In this document: positions 42,188-50,601 of the stretch, one piece after another
Position numbering within the stretch: the stretch's first letter is position 1
Layout of the letters: each line of letters opens with the position of its first letter
Assembly: GCF_902460415.1 (NCBI RefSeq)
Contig: NZ_CABPTY010000001.1
Span: 108,793 to 172,792, forward strand
From: Campylobacter_A concisus_Y
Lineage (GTDB): Bacteria > Campylobacterota > Campylobacteria > Campylobacterales > Campylobacteraceae
Length of the DNA: 64,000 bases
Direction: 5' to 3'
Notes under the pieces: model-generated
The model's input: the letters and a program-made list of their open reading frames with translations, nothing else
Databases searched by the model: none
Told to the model about the DNA's origin: nothing
Program-made: the position numbers and the translations under genes

Positions 42188-43877
42188 TAAATTTTATGCA
42201 CCAACGACCAAAGAAGCACCAAAAGACGCATCTTTGCCAAGTCATAAATTTTTAATAAGAGGTGGATTTGTCGAGCAGATAGGCTCTGGTCTTTATAACT
42301 ATCTACCGCTTGGAAAGATCATGCATGAGAAAATTTCTCGTATCGCACGAGAGGAGATGGATGAGGCTGGTGCGCTAGAGGTGAGCTTTAGCGTGGTTAC
42401 TTCAGGCGAGCTTTGGAAGCAAAGTGGCCGCTATAACGTCTTTGGCAAGGAGCTTTTACGCTTTAAAGATAGAAAAGAAAATGACTTTGTCATAAGCCCT
42501 ACAAACGAGGAAGCGGCCGTTGCTTTGGTACGTGGCAAGGTGACTAGCTACAAGCAGCTACCGCTAAATTTATACCAGATAAATACTAAATTTCGTGACG
42601 AAGCAAGACCACGCTTTGGCTTGTTAAGAGGGCGAGAATTTACGATGAAAGATGCTTATAGCTTTCACTCAAGCAAAGAGGATCTAAAGCGTGAGTTTGA
42701 CCTTATGGAGGCAACTTATAGTAAAATTTTCACTCGTCTGGGGCTAAATTTTAGAGCCGTTGAGGCTGATAGTGGAGCCATTGGCGGTAGCGGTAGTAAA
42801 GAATTTATGGTGCTTGCAAGTAACGGAGAAGATGACATCCTTTGCTGTGAGACTTGCAAATACGCTGCAAATATAGAGGCTGCTAGAAGAAAAGCTAGAA
42901 CAACCGATGCTGAAGCACCAGAGGCTGACGCGGCTAAATTTAAAACGCCAGATACAAAGACTATAAAAGGTGTGGCTGAGTTTTTTAAAGTTAGCGAGTT
43001 TTACTGTATAAAAGCTGTTATTAAAAAAGCTATTTATGAAGACAAAGAAGAAGTTGTGGTCTTTTTCGTAAGAGGCGATGACGAGCTTCAAGAGACAAAG
43101 GCACAAAATGCTTGTAATGCGCTCGAGCTTGTCGATGCTAGCGAAGAAGAGATTATAAAAGCTGGGCTTGTGGCTGGATTTTGCGGACCAGTTGGGCTAA
43201 AAGATGTAAAATTTTACATAGACAACGAGCTAAAAGGCGCAAATAATATGATATGTGGTGCCAACGAAAAGGACTACCACTTTGTTGGCGTTAGCGTTAG
43301 CGGATTTAACAAAGAGAGATTTAAAGATCTTATAAAGGTAAAAGAGGGTGATAAATGCCCAGTTTGCGGCGGAAATTTAAAACTTAGTAAGGGCATAGAA
43401 GTCGGTCACATCTTTCAGCTAGGCGATAAATATTCAGCTGCGATGAATGCGACATATCTTGATGAAAACGGTAAGGCTAAGCCATTTTTGATGGGCTGCT
43501 ACGGCATTGGCATAAGCAGGCTTATCGCTGTGATGATAGAGGCTAGCCACGATGAGAAGGGCTGCATCTGGAAAAAAGAGTGTGCGCCGTTTGACGTGGA
43601 GATCATCATCTCAAATTTAAAAGATGAGGCGGGCGTGGAATTTGCATTTGAGCTTTATGAGAGCCTTAAAAAAGCTGGCGTTAGTGTTATCATTGATGAT
43701 AGAAACGAGAGATTTGGCGTTAAGATGAATGATTTTGAACTCATCGGCTTCCCTTATGCGCTGCTTGTGGGTAAAGAATTTGCAAATGGCAAGGTTGAGT
43801 TTATAACAAGAGATGGTTTAAGCAAAGAAACAATTGGTGCAAACGAAGCCTTTAAAAAGATAAAAGAAAGCTTATGA
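42177..43877 (+). CDS. proS: Prolyl-tRNA synthetase ProS (bacterial type)
   Basis: ProS charges tRNA(Pro). The 566 residues are of the long bacterial type: class II motif 2/3 regions (FRDEARPRFGLLRGREFTMKD about 138-158; GCYGIGISRL about 441-450) with an inserted editing (YbaK-like) domain (about residues 225-390). A CxxC pair (KCPVCGGNL) follows. The start ATG lies inside hemA (11-bp overlap). The stop overlaps the ATG of the FxsA-like gene by 4 bp. Zinc-like CxxC pairs (CCETCK, CPVCGG) are present on each side of the inserted domain. Confidence 0.97.
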   Translation: MRFSKFYAPTTKEAPKDASLPSHKFLIRGGFVEQIGSGLYNYLPLGKIMHEKISRIAREEMDEAGALEVSFSVVTSGELWKQSGRYNVFGKELLRFKDRKENDFVISPTNEEAAVALVRGKVTSYKQLPLNLYQINTKFRDEARPRFGLLRGREFTMKDAYSFHSSKEDLKREFDLMEATYSKIFTRLGLNFRAVEADSGAIGGSGSKEFMVLASNGEDDILCCETCKYAANIEAARRKARTTDAEAPEADAAKFKTPDTKTIKGVAEFFKVSEFYCIKAVIKKAIYEDKEEVVVFFVRGDDELQETKAQNACNALELVDASEEEIIKAGLVAGFCGPVGLKDVKFYIDNELKGANNMICGANEKDYHFVGVSVSGFNKERFKDLIKVKEGDKCPVCGGNLKLSKGIEVGHIFQLGDKYSAAMNATYLDENGKAKPFLMGCYGIGISRLIAVMIEASHDEKGCIWKKECAPFDVEIIISNLKDEAGVEFAFELYESLKKAGVSVIIDDRNERFGVKMNDFELIGFPYALLVGKEFANGKVEFITRDGLSKETIGANEAFKKIKESL

Positions 43878-44305
43878 GATTTTTCGCATTTTTATTTTTT
43901 TTGATAGAAGCGGTATTTATCTATCTTTTTGTTGATAAATTTGGCTTTTTAAACTATTTTCTCGAGGTGCTAGTCTCTGGATTTGTAGGCATTGCACTTC
44001 TTTTAAATGCTGGATCTTCTAGCTTAAATTCGCCTCAAGTGGCGTTTAAGAGCTTTCTTGGCGGAAATCTATTTAGTCAGTTAGGATTTAGTTTTGGCGG
44101 AGCGCTGCTCTTTTTACCAGGGATTTTGACAGATATTTTTGGTATCGCCGTAGTCGTTTTTTCTTTAGTCTTTAAAAAAAATGCAGCGAAAAATGAGAGC
44201 TATCAGGAGTTTAAATTCCAAAATTTTAGCGAGCAGAGTGCTAAAAAAGATGATGGTGAGATCATCGATGTTGAGGTTATAGAAGAGCCAAAAAGAGTAA
44301 ATTAG
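43874..44305 (+). CDS. FxsA-family membrane protein
   Basis: The 143-residue protein fits FxsA. TM segments lie at about 2-22 and 26-46, a conserved-type loop follows, and a further hydrophobic pair is at about 68-100 (GGALLFLPGILTDIFG is the family hallmark). A hydrophilic tail with a run of acidic residues ends the protein. FxsA (named for phage F exclusion suppression in E. coli) has no firm biochemical role. It overlaps proS by 4 bp and precedes hemC by a few bases, matching the C. jejuni order with a membrane gene between proS and hemC. Confidence 0.8.
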   Translation: MRFFAFLFFLIEAVFIYLFVDKFGFLNYFLEVLVSGFVGIALLLNAGSSSLNSPQVAFKSFLGGNLFSQLGFSFGGALLFLPGILTDIFGIAVVVFSLVFKKNAAKNESYQEFKFQNFSEQSAKKDDGEIIDVEVIEEPKRVN

Positions 44306-44313
44306 GAGAGATG

Positions 44314-45243
44314 ATGAAAGAGATAAAAATAGCAACTAGAAAGAGTATCTTAGCGCTTTGGCAAAGCGAGTATATCAAGGCTAGGATCGAGGCGCAGCAC
44401 AAGGGCGTGAAGGTCGTACTTGAGGGTATGAAGACAAAGGGCGATGTGATACTTGACACGCCACTTGCGAAGATCGGCGGTAAGGGGCTTTTTACAAAAG
44501 AGCTTGAAGATAGCATGCTAAAAGGCGAGACTGATATCGCGGTGCATAGCCTAAAAGACGTGCCGGTAGTCTTTCCAAAAGGGCTTAAACTTGTAGCGAT
44601 TTGCTCACGCGAGGATACAAGAGATGCGATGATAAGTGAGAAATTTGCTAAATTTAGTGACTTACCACATGGCGCAAAGGTTGGTACAACGAGTCTGCGC
44701 CGTAAGATGCAGCTACTTATCATGAGGCCTGATCTTGAGATTATCTCGCTTCGTGGAAATGTGCAAACTAGACTTAGAAAGCTAAAAGAGGGTGAATTTG
44801 ACGCGATCATTTTGGCGATGGCTGGCATAAATCGCTTAAATATCAAGACTGAAGTGGCACATATCTACACATTTGGTTTTGATGAGATGATACCTGCGAT
44901 GGGGCAGGGTGCTCTTGGGATAGAAGCTAGAGACGAGAAGCAAATTTTAGAGCAGATTGATTTTCTAAATGACGAAAATGCAGTCATAGAAACGACAATA
45001 GAGCGTGATTTTGTAAGCGTTTTAGAAGGTGGCTGCCAAGTGCCAATAGGCATAAGCGCAAGACTAAAAAATGATGAAATTTCTATCGATGCGATCGTTG
45101 GTCTGCCTGATGGAAGCGAGTTTATAAAAGATAGCTTAAAAACCAGCAAGGATAAATTTCAAAGCGTCGGCAAGGAGCTAGCGCATAAATTTATAGAAAA
45201 AGGGGCGAAAGAGCTTTTAAAACGCGCTGAAGAGATGGCATAA
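44314..45243 (+). CDS. hemC: Porphobilinogen deaminase (hydroxymethylbilane synthase) HemC
   Basis: HemC joins four porphobilinogens into hydroxymethylbilane. The start is set at 44314, the second of two tandem ATGs, because TAGGAG is then 5-6 bp upstream and the protein begins MKEIKIATRKS like other HemC. The ~309 residues include KGGLFTKELE-type substrate loop, IAVHSLKDVPV (about residues 76-86), and the dipyrromethane-cofactor cysteine in EGGCQVPIG (about 238). It is the last haem gene in the run and is followed 2 bp later by an Imm10-like gene that is not part of the usual order. Confidence 0.97.
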   Translation: MKEIKIATRKSILALWQSEYIKARIEAQHKGVKVVLEGMKTKGDVILDTPLAKIGGKGLFTKELEDSMLKGETDIAVHSLKDVPVVFPKGLKLVAICSREDTRDAMISEKFAKFSDLPHGAKVGTTSLRRKMQLLIMRPDLEIISLRGNVQTRLRKLKEGEFDAIILAMAGINRLNIKTEVAHIYTFGFDEMIPAMGQGALGIEARDEKQILEQIDFLNDENAVIETTIERDFVSVLEGGCQVPIGISARLKNDEISIDAIVGLPDGSEFIKDSLKTSKDKFQSVGKELAHKFIEKGAKELLKRAEEMA

Positions 45244-45245
45244 GC

Positions 45246-45593
45246 GTGTTTGAGTTAAAATTTAAAGCAAAAGCCATAAGTGCTACCAAAAATAGTAAAG
45301 ACAACTACTATATGATCGGTCTTGCAGACGACAAATATAACTACAAAAACTACATAATCTTTCAAAGACCGATCAAACTAAAAAAGGGTGACGACGAAAA
45401 CTCCGACATAAACGGCATATACGCAGAGTGTAATGGCGACGTTTGCTATAACGCTTGCAAATGCGTAACTATCACTGATAAAACCATAGTTTTTGAAGTA
45501 GAGGATAGCATCATTAGCGCCAATATAGAAGGCGTGAGGCTAAATGAACGCTTTATGAAATACTGCAAAGAGATATTTGGCGAGCTGTTGTAG
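45246..45593 (+). CDS. Imm10-like immunity protein candidate
   Basis: This 115-residue protein starts at GTG, 2 bp after hemC. Its pattern resembles Imm10-family immunity proteins: a strand FKAKA, then YYMIGLADDKYNYKNYIIFQ (residues 21-40; family members show an IGFADD-x-x-D-x-x-Y-L-x-x-QR motif, here with QR at 40-41), then IYAECNGDVCYNACKCVTI (59-77). Four cysteines lie between 62 and 73. No polymorphic toxin gene adjoins it. Since hemC is directly followed by ubiD in C. jejuni, the gene looks inserted. Family call is by motif memory only. Confidence 0.6.
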   Translation: MFELKFKAKAISATKNSKDNYYMIGLADDKYNYKNYIIFQRPIKLKKGDDENSDINGIYAECNGDVCYNACKCVTITDKTIVFEVEDSIISANIEGVRLNERFMKYCKEIFGELL

Positions 45594-45604
45594 TAGCTAT
45601 AAAT

Positions 45605-45721
45605 TTAATCATTAGCCTGCTGTTGCGCCACTTCTTTAGCCGCGATGATAGAGCGTAAATTTATTATCTTTGCGATAAAAACAGACACGTACAAACTGTC
45701 TATGTATGCAACAATAAAATA
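45605..45721 (-). pseudogene. Possible C-terminal coding relic between the Imm10-like gene and ubiD
   Basis: The minus strand is open for 38 codons ending at TAA (45605-45607). The translation looks protein-like: a hydrophobic DSLYVSVFIAKI stretch and an alanine/glutamine-rich tail, SIIAAKEVAQQQAND. It has no start codon with a ribosome site, and an in-frame stop lies just upstream at 45722-45724. It may be the end of a deleted gene or chance. I could not identify the parent protein. Confidence 0.25.
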
Positions 45722-45780
45722 TTAGCATCGCCTTTTTTATCAAATTTTAGCTATCATCTTTAAAAATTTAAGGGAAAAAT

Positions 45781-47589
45781 ATGGACTACATCAAGCTTTT
45801 AAAAGAAAATAATCTACTTCGTGTTATCGACGAGCCAACAGATATTGATCTTGAGATCGCGCATGCAAGCTATATCGAGGTCAAGCTTGAGAGCTCGCAA
45901 GCGCTACTTTTTACAAATCCAGTTTGCAAAAAAACTGGGCGTAAATTTGCCCCAGTGCTTACAAATATCTATGGCTCAAAACGTGCGCTTCAGCTTATCT
46001 TTGGGCTAAAGCCTGATGAGATCGCAGCCGAGATAGAAAAGCTTTTAAAGCCCAGAAAACCAGAGAATTTCAAAGAAAAGCTTGATTTTTTAGCCTATCT
46101 TTTTAATATGAGAAAAATTTTTACTAAAAGGCTAAAAGGTGAGGGCGAGTGCCAACAGGTAAAATTTATAGGTGAGGAGGCTGATCTTTTGAGTCTACCT
46201 GCGCTAAAGACATGGCCATATGATGGTGGCGCATTTATTACGATGGGGCAGGTCTATACGCAAAGCTTGGACGGAAATTTACAAAATTTAGGTATGTATC
46301 GCTTGCAAATTTATGACAAAAATCACCTTGGCATGCACTGGCAGATCCACAAAGACGGTGCAAATTTCTTTCACGAGTACAAGCGTGCAGGCAAAAAAAT
46401 GCCAGTCTCTGTAGCCATTGGCGGCGATCCGCTTTATATTTGGTGCGGACAGGCGCCGCTTCCAAAGGGAGTTTTTGAACTTTTGCTTTATGGTTTTATC
46501 CGCAAAGAGCCAGCCAAACTCGTAAAATCTTTAACGAATGAAATTTACGTCCCGCACGATGCAGACTACGTGATAGAGGGTTTTGTGGATACGACTAAGA
46601 GCGAGCTTGAAGGCCCATTTGGCGATCACACTGGCTTTTATACGCCTATCGAGCCTTTTCCAGTGATGGATGTAACGGCGATAACTAGCAAGCGTGAGCC
46701 GGTATTTCATGCGACTGTGGTTGGAAAGCCACCACTTGAGGATAAATATATGGGCTGGGCGACTGAGCGGATTTTTTTGCCACTTTTGCGAACGACCGTG
46801 CCTGAACTACTGGACTACAATATGCCTGAAAATGGCGTTTTTCACAACCTAATCTTAGCCAAGATAAATACGCTCTATCCAGCTCATGCAAAGCAGGCCA
46901 TGCACGCATTTTGGGGCGTTGGGCAGATGAGCTTTGTAAAACATGCCATTTTTGTTGGAGCCGATGCGCCTGAGCTTAAAGATTATGATGAATTTACTAG
47001 CTTTGTTTTAAATCGTTTTGGTAGCCAGAGTGTGCTAATAAGCCAAGGCGTGTGCGATCAGCTTGATCATGCTAGTCCAAATTCGTGTTTTGGTGGCAAA
47101 CTCGGCGTAGATGCGACGCAGAATTTTTGTAAATTTAGCCCTAAGGTTTTAAGTGATGGTGAGCTTTTGGCTAAATTTCAAAGCGTTACTCCAAATGTAA
47201 AAGAGCTTAGGCAGTTTAAAATGGATACCAAAACGCCTATTTGTGTGGTGAAATTTGAAAAAGATTGTGTGGTAAAAGAGCTTTTTGACAAGCTTTTGAC
47301 ATTTAGAGAATTTTTCAAACTCCTTATCGTTGTGGATATGCAAAATCACCTTGAAAACCCATATATGCTACTTTGGCGTGTGGCAAATAATATTGATGCA
47401 TTGCGTGATGTTTTCATAGATGGTGAAAATTTCTGCGTAGATGCGACGAGCAAGGACGAGCTAGAGGGATATACGCGTGGCTGGCCGTTGCAAACGGATT
47501 GTGACCGCGAAGTAGTTGCTGATCTAGTTAAGCGCGGTATCGTAAAAGATGAGCCAGAGTTATTTAAAAAATTTGAAATATTTGGCTAG
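45781..47589 (+). CDS. UbiD-family decarboxylase, probable menaquinone-pathway enzyme
   Basis: This prenylated-FMN-dependent decarboxylase has 602 residues with the UbiD features: GPFGDHTGFYTP (about 277-288, including the catalytic-site E/D-H region), the R-I-GGDP segment VAIGGDPLYIW, and a C-terminal domain with SNCFGG-like SCFGGKLGVDAT. In Campylobacter a UbiD relative after hemC is thought to work in the futalosine route to menaquinone (the MqnL type), which fits the polyprenyl synthase in the same cluster. The cofactor-making UbiX partner is not in the window. ATG is preceded by AAGGGAAAAAT. Confidence 0.86.
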   Translation: MDYIKLLKENNLLRVIDEPTDIDLEIAHASYIEVKLESSQALLFTNPVCKKTGRKFAPVLTNIYGSKRALQLIFGLKPDEIAAEIEKLLKPRKPENFKEKLDFLAYLFNMRKIFTKRLKGEGECQQVKFIGEEADLLSLPALKTWPYDGGAFITMGQVYTQSLDGNLQNLGMYRLQIYDKNHLGMHWQIHKDGANFFHEYKRAGKKMPVSVAIGGDPLYIWCGQAPLPKGVFELLLYGFIRKEPAKLVKSLTNEIYVPHDADYVIEGFVDTTKSELEGPFGDHTGFYTPIEPFPVMDVTAITSKREPVFHATVVGKPPLEDKYMGWATERIFLPLLRTTVPELLDYNMPENGVFHNLILAKINTLYPAHAKQAMHAFWGVGQMSFVKHAIFVGADAPELKDYDEFTSFVLNRFGSQSVLISQGVCDQLDHASPNSCFGGKLGVDATQNFCKFSPKVLSDGELLAKFQSVTPNVKELRQFKMDTKTPICVVKFEKDCVVKELFDKLLTFREFFKLLIVVDMQNHLENPYMLLWRVANNIDALRDVFIDGENFCVDATSKDELEGYTRGWPLQTDCDREVVADLVKRGIVKDEPELFKKFEIFG

Positions 47590-47699
47590 CTTTGAGGTGC
47601 TCAAGTAAGTTTATGAATTTTGCTTTTTGTTGTGGATTTAAAATTTTTAATAATATTTACTTAATCAAATGCTAGTGCTTTTTATGCTGATTAAAAAAT

Positions 47700-47724
47700 A
47701 GCTTTTAGACTAGGTCTAAAAGCT
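47700..47724. terminator. Bidirectional terminator between ubiD and ppk1
   Basis: A perfect 11-bp stem (AGCTTTTAGAC / GTCTAAAAGCT) with a TAG loop lies between the convergent genes. A-rich sequence precedes it and TAATTT follows. Confidence 0.8.
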
Positions 47725-47734
47725 TAATTTATTT

Positions 47735-49828
47735 TTAGCTCTCTTTTAAGAGCTTACTTGCGAGCATATCGGCTTTTGCTTTATCTGTATCTTTTTTTAC
47801 GGATTTGTAAATTTTAGATATATAATTTTCCAAAACTTCGTGGCAAGATATTACTTTTTCATTTTCACCTCTTGCTACTTTTACGTATTCACCGCTATTT
47901 TGTAGCTCAAAAGCTAGGTCATTATCACTTAGCTGAAGCTCTAAAATTTCAAGTAGTCTCTCTTGAAGCCTTGGCTCAAAGATAGGAGTCATAAGCTCCA
48001 AGCGACGCTCTAGATTTCGCGGCATCCAGTCAGCACTTGAGATATAAATTTTTGGCTGAGCATGTTTAAAATATAAAATTCTAGCGTGCTCTAAGTATTT
48101 GCCGATTATTGAGCGAATTTTTATATTTTCACTTTTGCCTTTTATGCCAGGCCTTAGTCCGCACACACCACGAACTATAAGGTCGATCTTCACACCTGCG
48201 TTTGAGGCATTGCTAAGCTCATTTATCACGTCTTCATCAATTAGGGCGTTCATTTTAGCGATGATTCTACCTTCGCTTCCTTTACTTGCCTCCACTCTTA
48301 TCTTTTCTATAATGCGCTCTTTTATCTGAAAAGGCGACATACTAAGAGCGTTTAAACGGCGATTTTTATTATATCCTGAGAGGATGTGAAAAAACGAAGT
48401 CGTATCTTGGCTAAATTCTTCTTCGCTCGTAAATAGGCTCACGTCGGTGTAAATTTTTGCCGAACTGCCGTTGTAGTTGCCTGTACCAAAGTGCATATAA
48501 AATTTAAGCTTATCGCCGATTTGGCGAATGACCTGGCTAACTTTTGCATGCACTTTAAAGCCCGTGATACCGTATATCACGTGCGCACCGGCATCTTCAA
48601 GTGCTTTTGCCCAGTGCAGGTTGTTTTCCTCGTCAAACCTTGCTTTTAGCTCGACCATTACTGTTACTTGTTTGCCATCACTTGCGGCGTCTATTAGGCT
48701 TTGAATTATTGGTGAACTTTTATCGACTCTATAAAGTGTCATTCGAATAGATATGACTTTTGGATCTTTGCTGGCTTCTTTGATAAAGCTTACAACTGGA
48801 TCAAAACTCTCAAATGGATGCACTAAGAGCACATCTTCTTTATCTATGGCGTCAAATACAGATATGCCATTGCCAAATGGTGGTAGTGTCTTTGGAACGT
48901 AAGGTGTATTTGCTAGGTGGGTAAAATTTTTACTTCCAGCTATTTCCCAAAGCGAGCTAAGAGTGAGTGGGATACTTGAAAAATAGACATCTTTATGAAA
49001 AATTTTCATATGAAAATTTAAGAAGTCCAAGATGTCAGCATCTACGTTTTTATCAATTTGCATACGAACAAAAGCCCCTTTTCTGCGAAGCTTTAGTCCT
49101 TGCTCAAGTATCATCATAAAATCATCCGCCTCTTCTTCTTCGATGACGATATCAGCGTTTCTTGTCACTCTAAAAGCAGCCGAGCTAAGTAGCTTATACC
49201 CTGGAAAAATTTCTTCTGCGTGGCGGTGTACGATCGTTTCAATCGGCACAAAAACATTGCTACTTGGCTGTGTAAAACGTGGTAAGACTCTTGAAATTCT
49301 TATCATGCCGTATTTTAAAATTTCTGGATGCTCAATATCGGCAAGCTTAACTGCAAGAGAGAAGCTAAGGTTGTTTAGGTGCGGAAATGGATGAGTTGCA
49401 TCGACAGCGATAGGAACGATGACTGGCAAGATATTTGAGAAAAAGTATTCGTCGCACTTTTGCTTTAAGCTATCATCAAGCTCATCATAATTTTTTATAA
49501 AAAGCCCCTCTTTGCTAAGAGCATTTACTGTTTTTTTATAGTGATCTTCTACTAAATTTTGCTCATTTTGTAAATATTTTCTAATCTCTCTTAGCTGATC
49601 AAGTGGGCTCATGCCATCGCCACTGCTTGTAGTAGCTCCAGCTGCAAAAAGCTGCTTTAAGCCAGCGACTCTTATCATATAAAACTCGTCTAGATTTGTC
49701 ATATAAATAGCTATAAATTTTAGCTTTTCAAGTAAAGGGATTTCCTTTTCACACTGAGCGAGCACCCTTGAATTAAAGCGTAGCCAGCTTAATTCTCGGT
49801 TTATAAAAAGAGTTTCGTTTTCGCTCAT
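47735..49828 (-). CDS. ppk1: Polyphosphate kinase 1
   Basis: PPK1 makes inorganic polyphosphate from ATP and supports stress survival and virulence in Campylobacter (family knowledge). About 697 residues contain FINRELSWLRFNSRVL near the N-terminus, and two phospholipase-D-like HxK motifs; the first is in KVHAKVSQVIR (about residue 430) with the autophosphorylated histidine. A downstream ARILYFKHAQPKIYISSADWMPRNLERR segment contains the second. Two ATGs stand in tandem; the second (49828) has the better spacing from AAGGAG, so it is used here. Gene neighbours on either side seem unrelated. Confidence 0.96.
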   Translation of the reverse strand: MSENETLFINRELSWLRFNSRVLAQCEKEIPLLEKLKFIAIYMTNLDEFYMIRVAGLKQLFAAGATTSSGDGMSPLDQLREIRKYLQNEQNLVEDHYKKTVNALSKEGLFIKNYDELDDSLKQKCDEYFFSNILPVIVPIAVDATHPFPHLNNLSFSLAVKLADIEHPEILKYGMIRISRVLPRFTQPSSNVFVPIETIVHRHAEEIFPGYKLLSSAAFRVTRNADIVIEEEEADDFMMILEQGLKLRRKGAFVRMQIDKNVDADILDFLNFHMKIFHKDVYFSSIPLTLSSLWEIAGSKNFTHLANTPYVPKTLPPFGNGISVFDAIDKEDVLLVHPFESFDPVVSFIKEASKDPKVISIRMTLYRVDKSSPIIQSLIDAASDGKQVTVMVELKARFDEENNLHWAKALEDAGAHVIYGITGFKVHAKVSQVIRQIGDKLKFYMHFGTGNYNGSSAKIYTDVSLFTSEEEFSQDTTSFFHILSGYNKNRRLNALSMSPFQIKERIIEKIRVEASKGSEGRIIAKMNALIDEDVINELSNASNAGVKIDLIVRGVCGLRPGIKGKSENIKIRSIIGKYLEHARILYFKHAQPKIYISSADWMPRNLERRLELMTPIFEPRLQERLLEILELQLSDNDLAFELQNSGEYVKVARGENEKVISCHEVLENYISKIYKSVKKDTDKAKADMLASKLLKES

Positions 49829-49939
49829 CATCTTCTCCTTGTGTTTTTTGGTTATTTTATGATATATGCGGTTATAAAGTTCTTACTTTATTTAAAATTT
49901 TGGTTACAATAAGCCAAAACTTAAATTTAAAGGCTTATT

Positions 49940-50020
49940 ATGTCTGATTATGTGATATTAGTTGGTATCTTTTTAGTGGCAGTCGTTGTTTTTGCGCTTA
50001 TTAAAAAGATATCGTTTTAG
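49940..50020 (+). CDS. 26-residue single-TM microprotein
   Basis: An ATG at 49940 opens a 26-codon frame ending at TAG (50018-50020). AAAGG lies 6 bp upstream of the ATG. The product begins MSDYVILVGIFLVAVVV and continues FALIKKISF: a short acidic/polar head, one complete TM helix (about residues 4-21) and a basic KK tail, the look of a real bitopic microprotein of the CydX/KdpF kind. It is too short for normal gene callers. Its stop overlaps the end of the convergent Nudix gene by 3 bp. It lies 110 bp upstream of the divergent ppk1 start. Confidence 0.55.
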   Translation: MSDYVILVGIFLVAVVVFALIKKISF

Positions 50021-50601
50021 CTTTTAAATTTCTCCCACCACAAATAAGCAAAGATAAGCCCAAAACCTTTGACCTTGCTCTCATCAAAGGCAAATTTCAT
50101 CATATCTTCTCGTTTTATAAAAACAAGTTCGATATCCTCCCCGTCGATACCACCGCCAGAATTTACCTTCATGTTCTCATCGATCTTTGCGTAAAACATA
50201 GTTTGTGTGTTGCCTCCAAAGCCAAAAGCACCGTACGTCATCGTGATACGCTCTATCTCTTTTAGCTCATAGCCCACTTCTTCGACCGCCTCTTCTCTAG
50301 CTGTTTGCTCCTCGCTAGGTCCTTTATCCATAAGACCTGCGCAAAGTTCGTAAGTAAAGCCTTGCTCATTTGTTTTGATGCCTTCTTTTTCTTGTGAGTA
50401 CCAAACAGCAGGACGAAACTGCTTTACAAACAAAAAGGCATCTTTTTGCTCGTGATATAAAAAAATACTAACGCTATTCATCACTTTTACGCAGTCCCAG
50501 TCTCTTTGGACACCATTTTGCATAAATTTCATCTTAAATGGCTTTAAATATTTTGACTCACCAAGAGGCAGAATTTCTAAATTAGTTATAGTAGTATCCA
50601 T
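50017..50601 (-). CDS. Nudix hydrolase of the NUDT14 (UDP-sugar pyrophosphatase)-like group
   Basis: The 194 residues fit the Nudix fold. The box AGLMDKGPSEEQTAREEAV and EEVGYELKE (about 88-115) has the GLMDKG lead-in and EExGY end, with Glu where Arg is usual (E before EAVEE), as the box of NUDT14-type enzymes also varies. After the box, TMTYGAFGFGGNTQTMFYAK and GGGIDGEDIELVFI resemble NUDT14 closely. The probable substrate is a nucleoside diphosphate sugar (UDP-glucose or ADP-ribose), hydrolysed to sugar phosphate and NMP. It overlaps the 3' end of mgtE by 16 bp, so it is co-transcribed with it. Confidence 0.8.
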   Translation of the reverse strand: MDTTITNLEILPLGESKYLKPFKMKFMQNGVQRDWDCVKVMNSVSIFLYHEQKDAFLFVKQFRPAVWYSQEKEGIKTNEQGFTYELCAGLMDKGPSEEQTAREEAVEEVGYELKEIERITMTYGAFGFGGNTQTMFYAKIDENMKVNSGGGIDGEDIELVFIKREDMMKFAFDESKVKGFGLIFAYLWWEKFKS

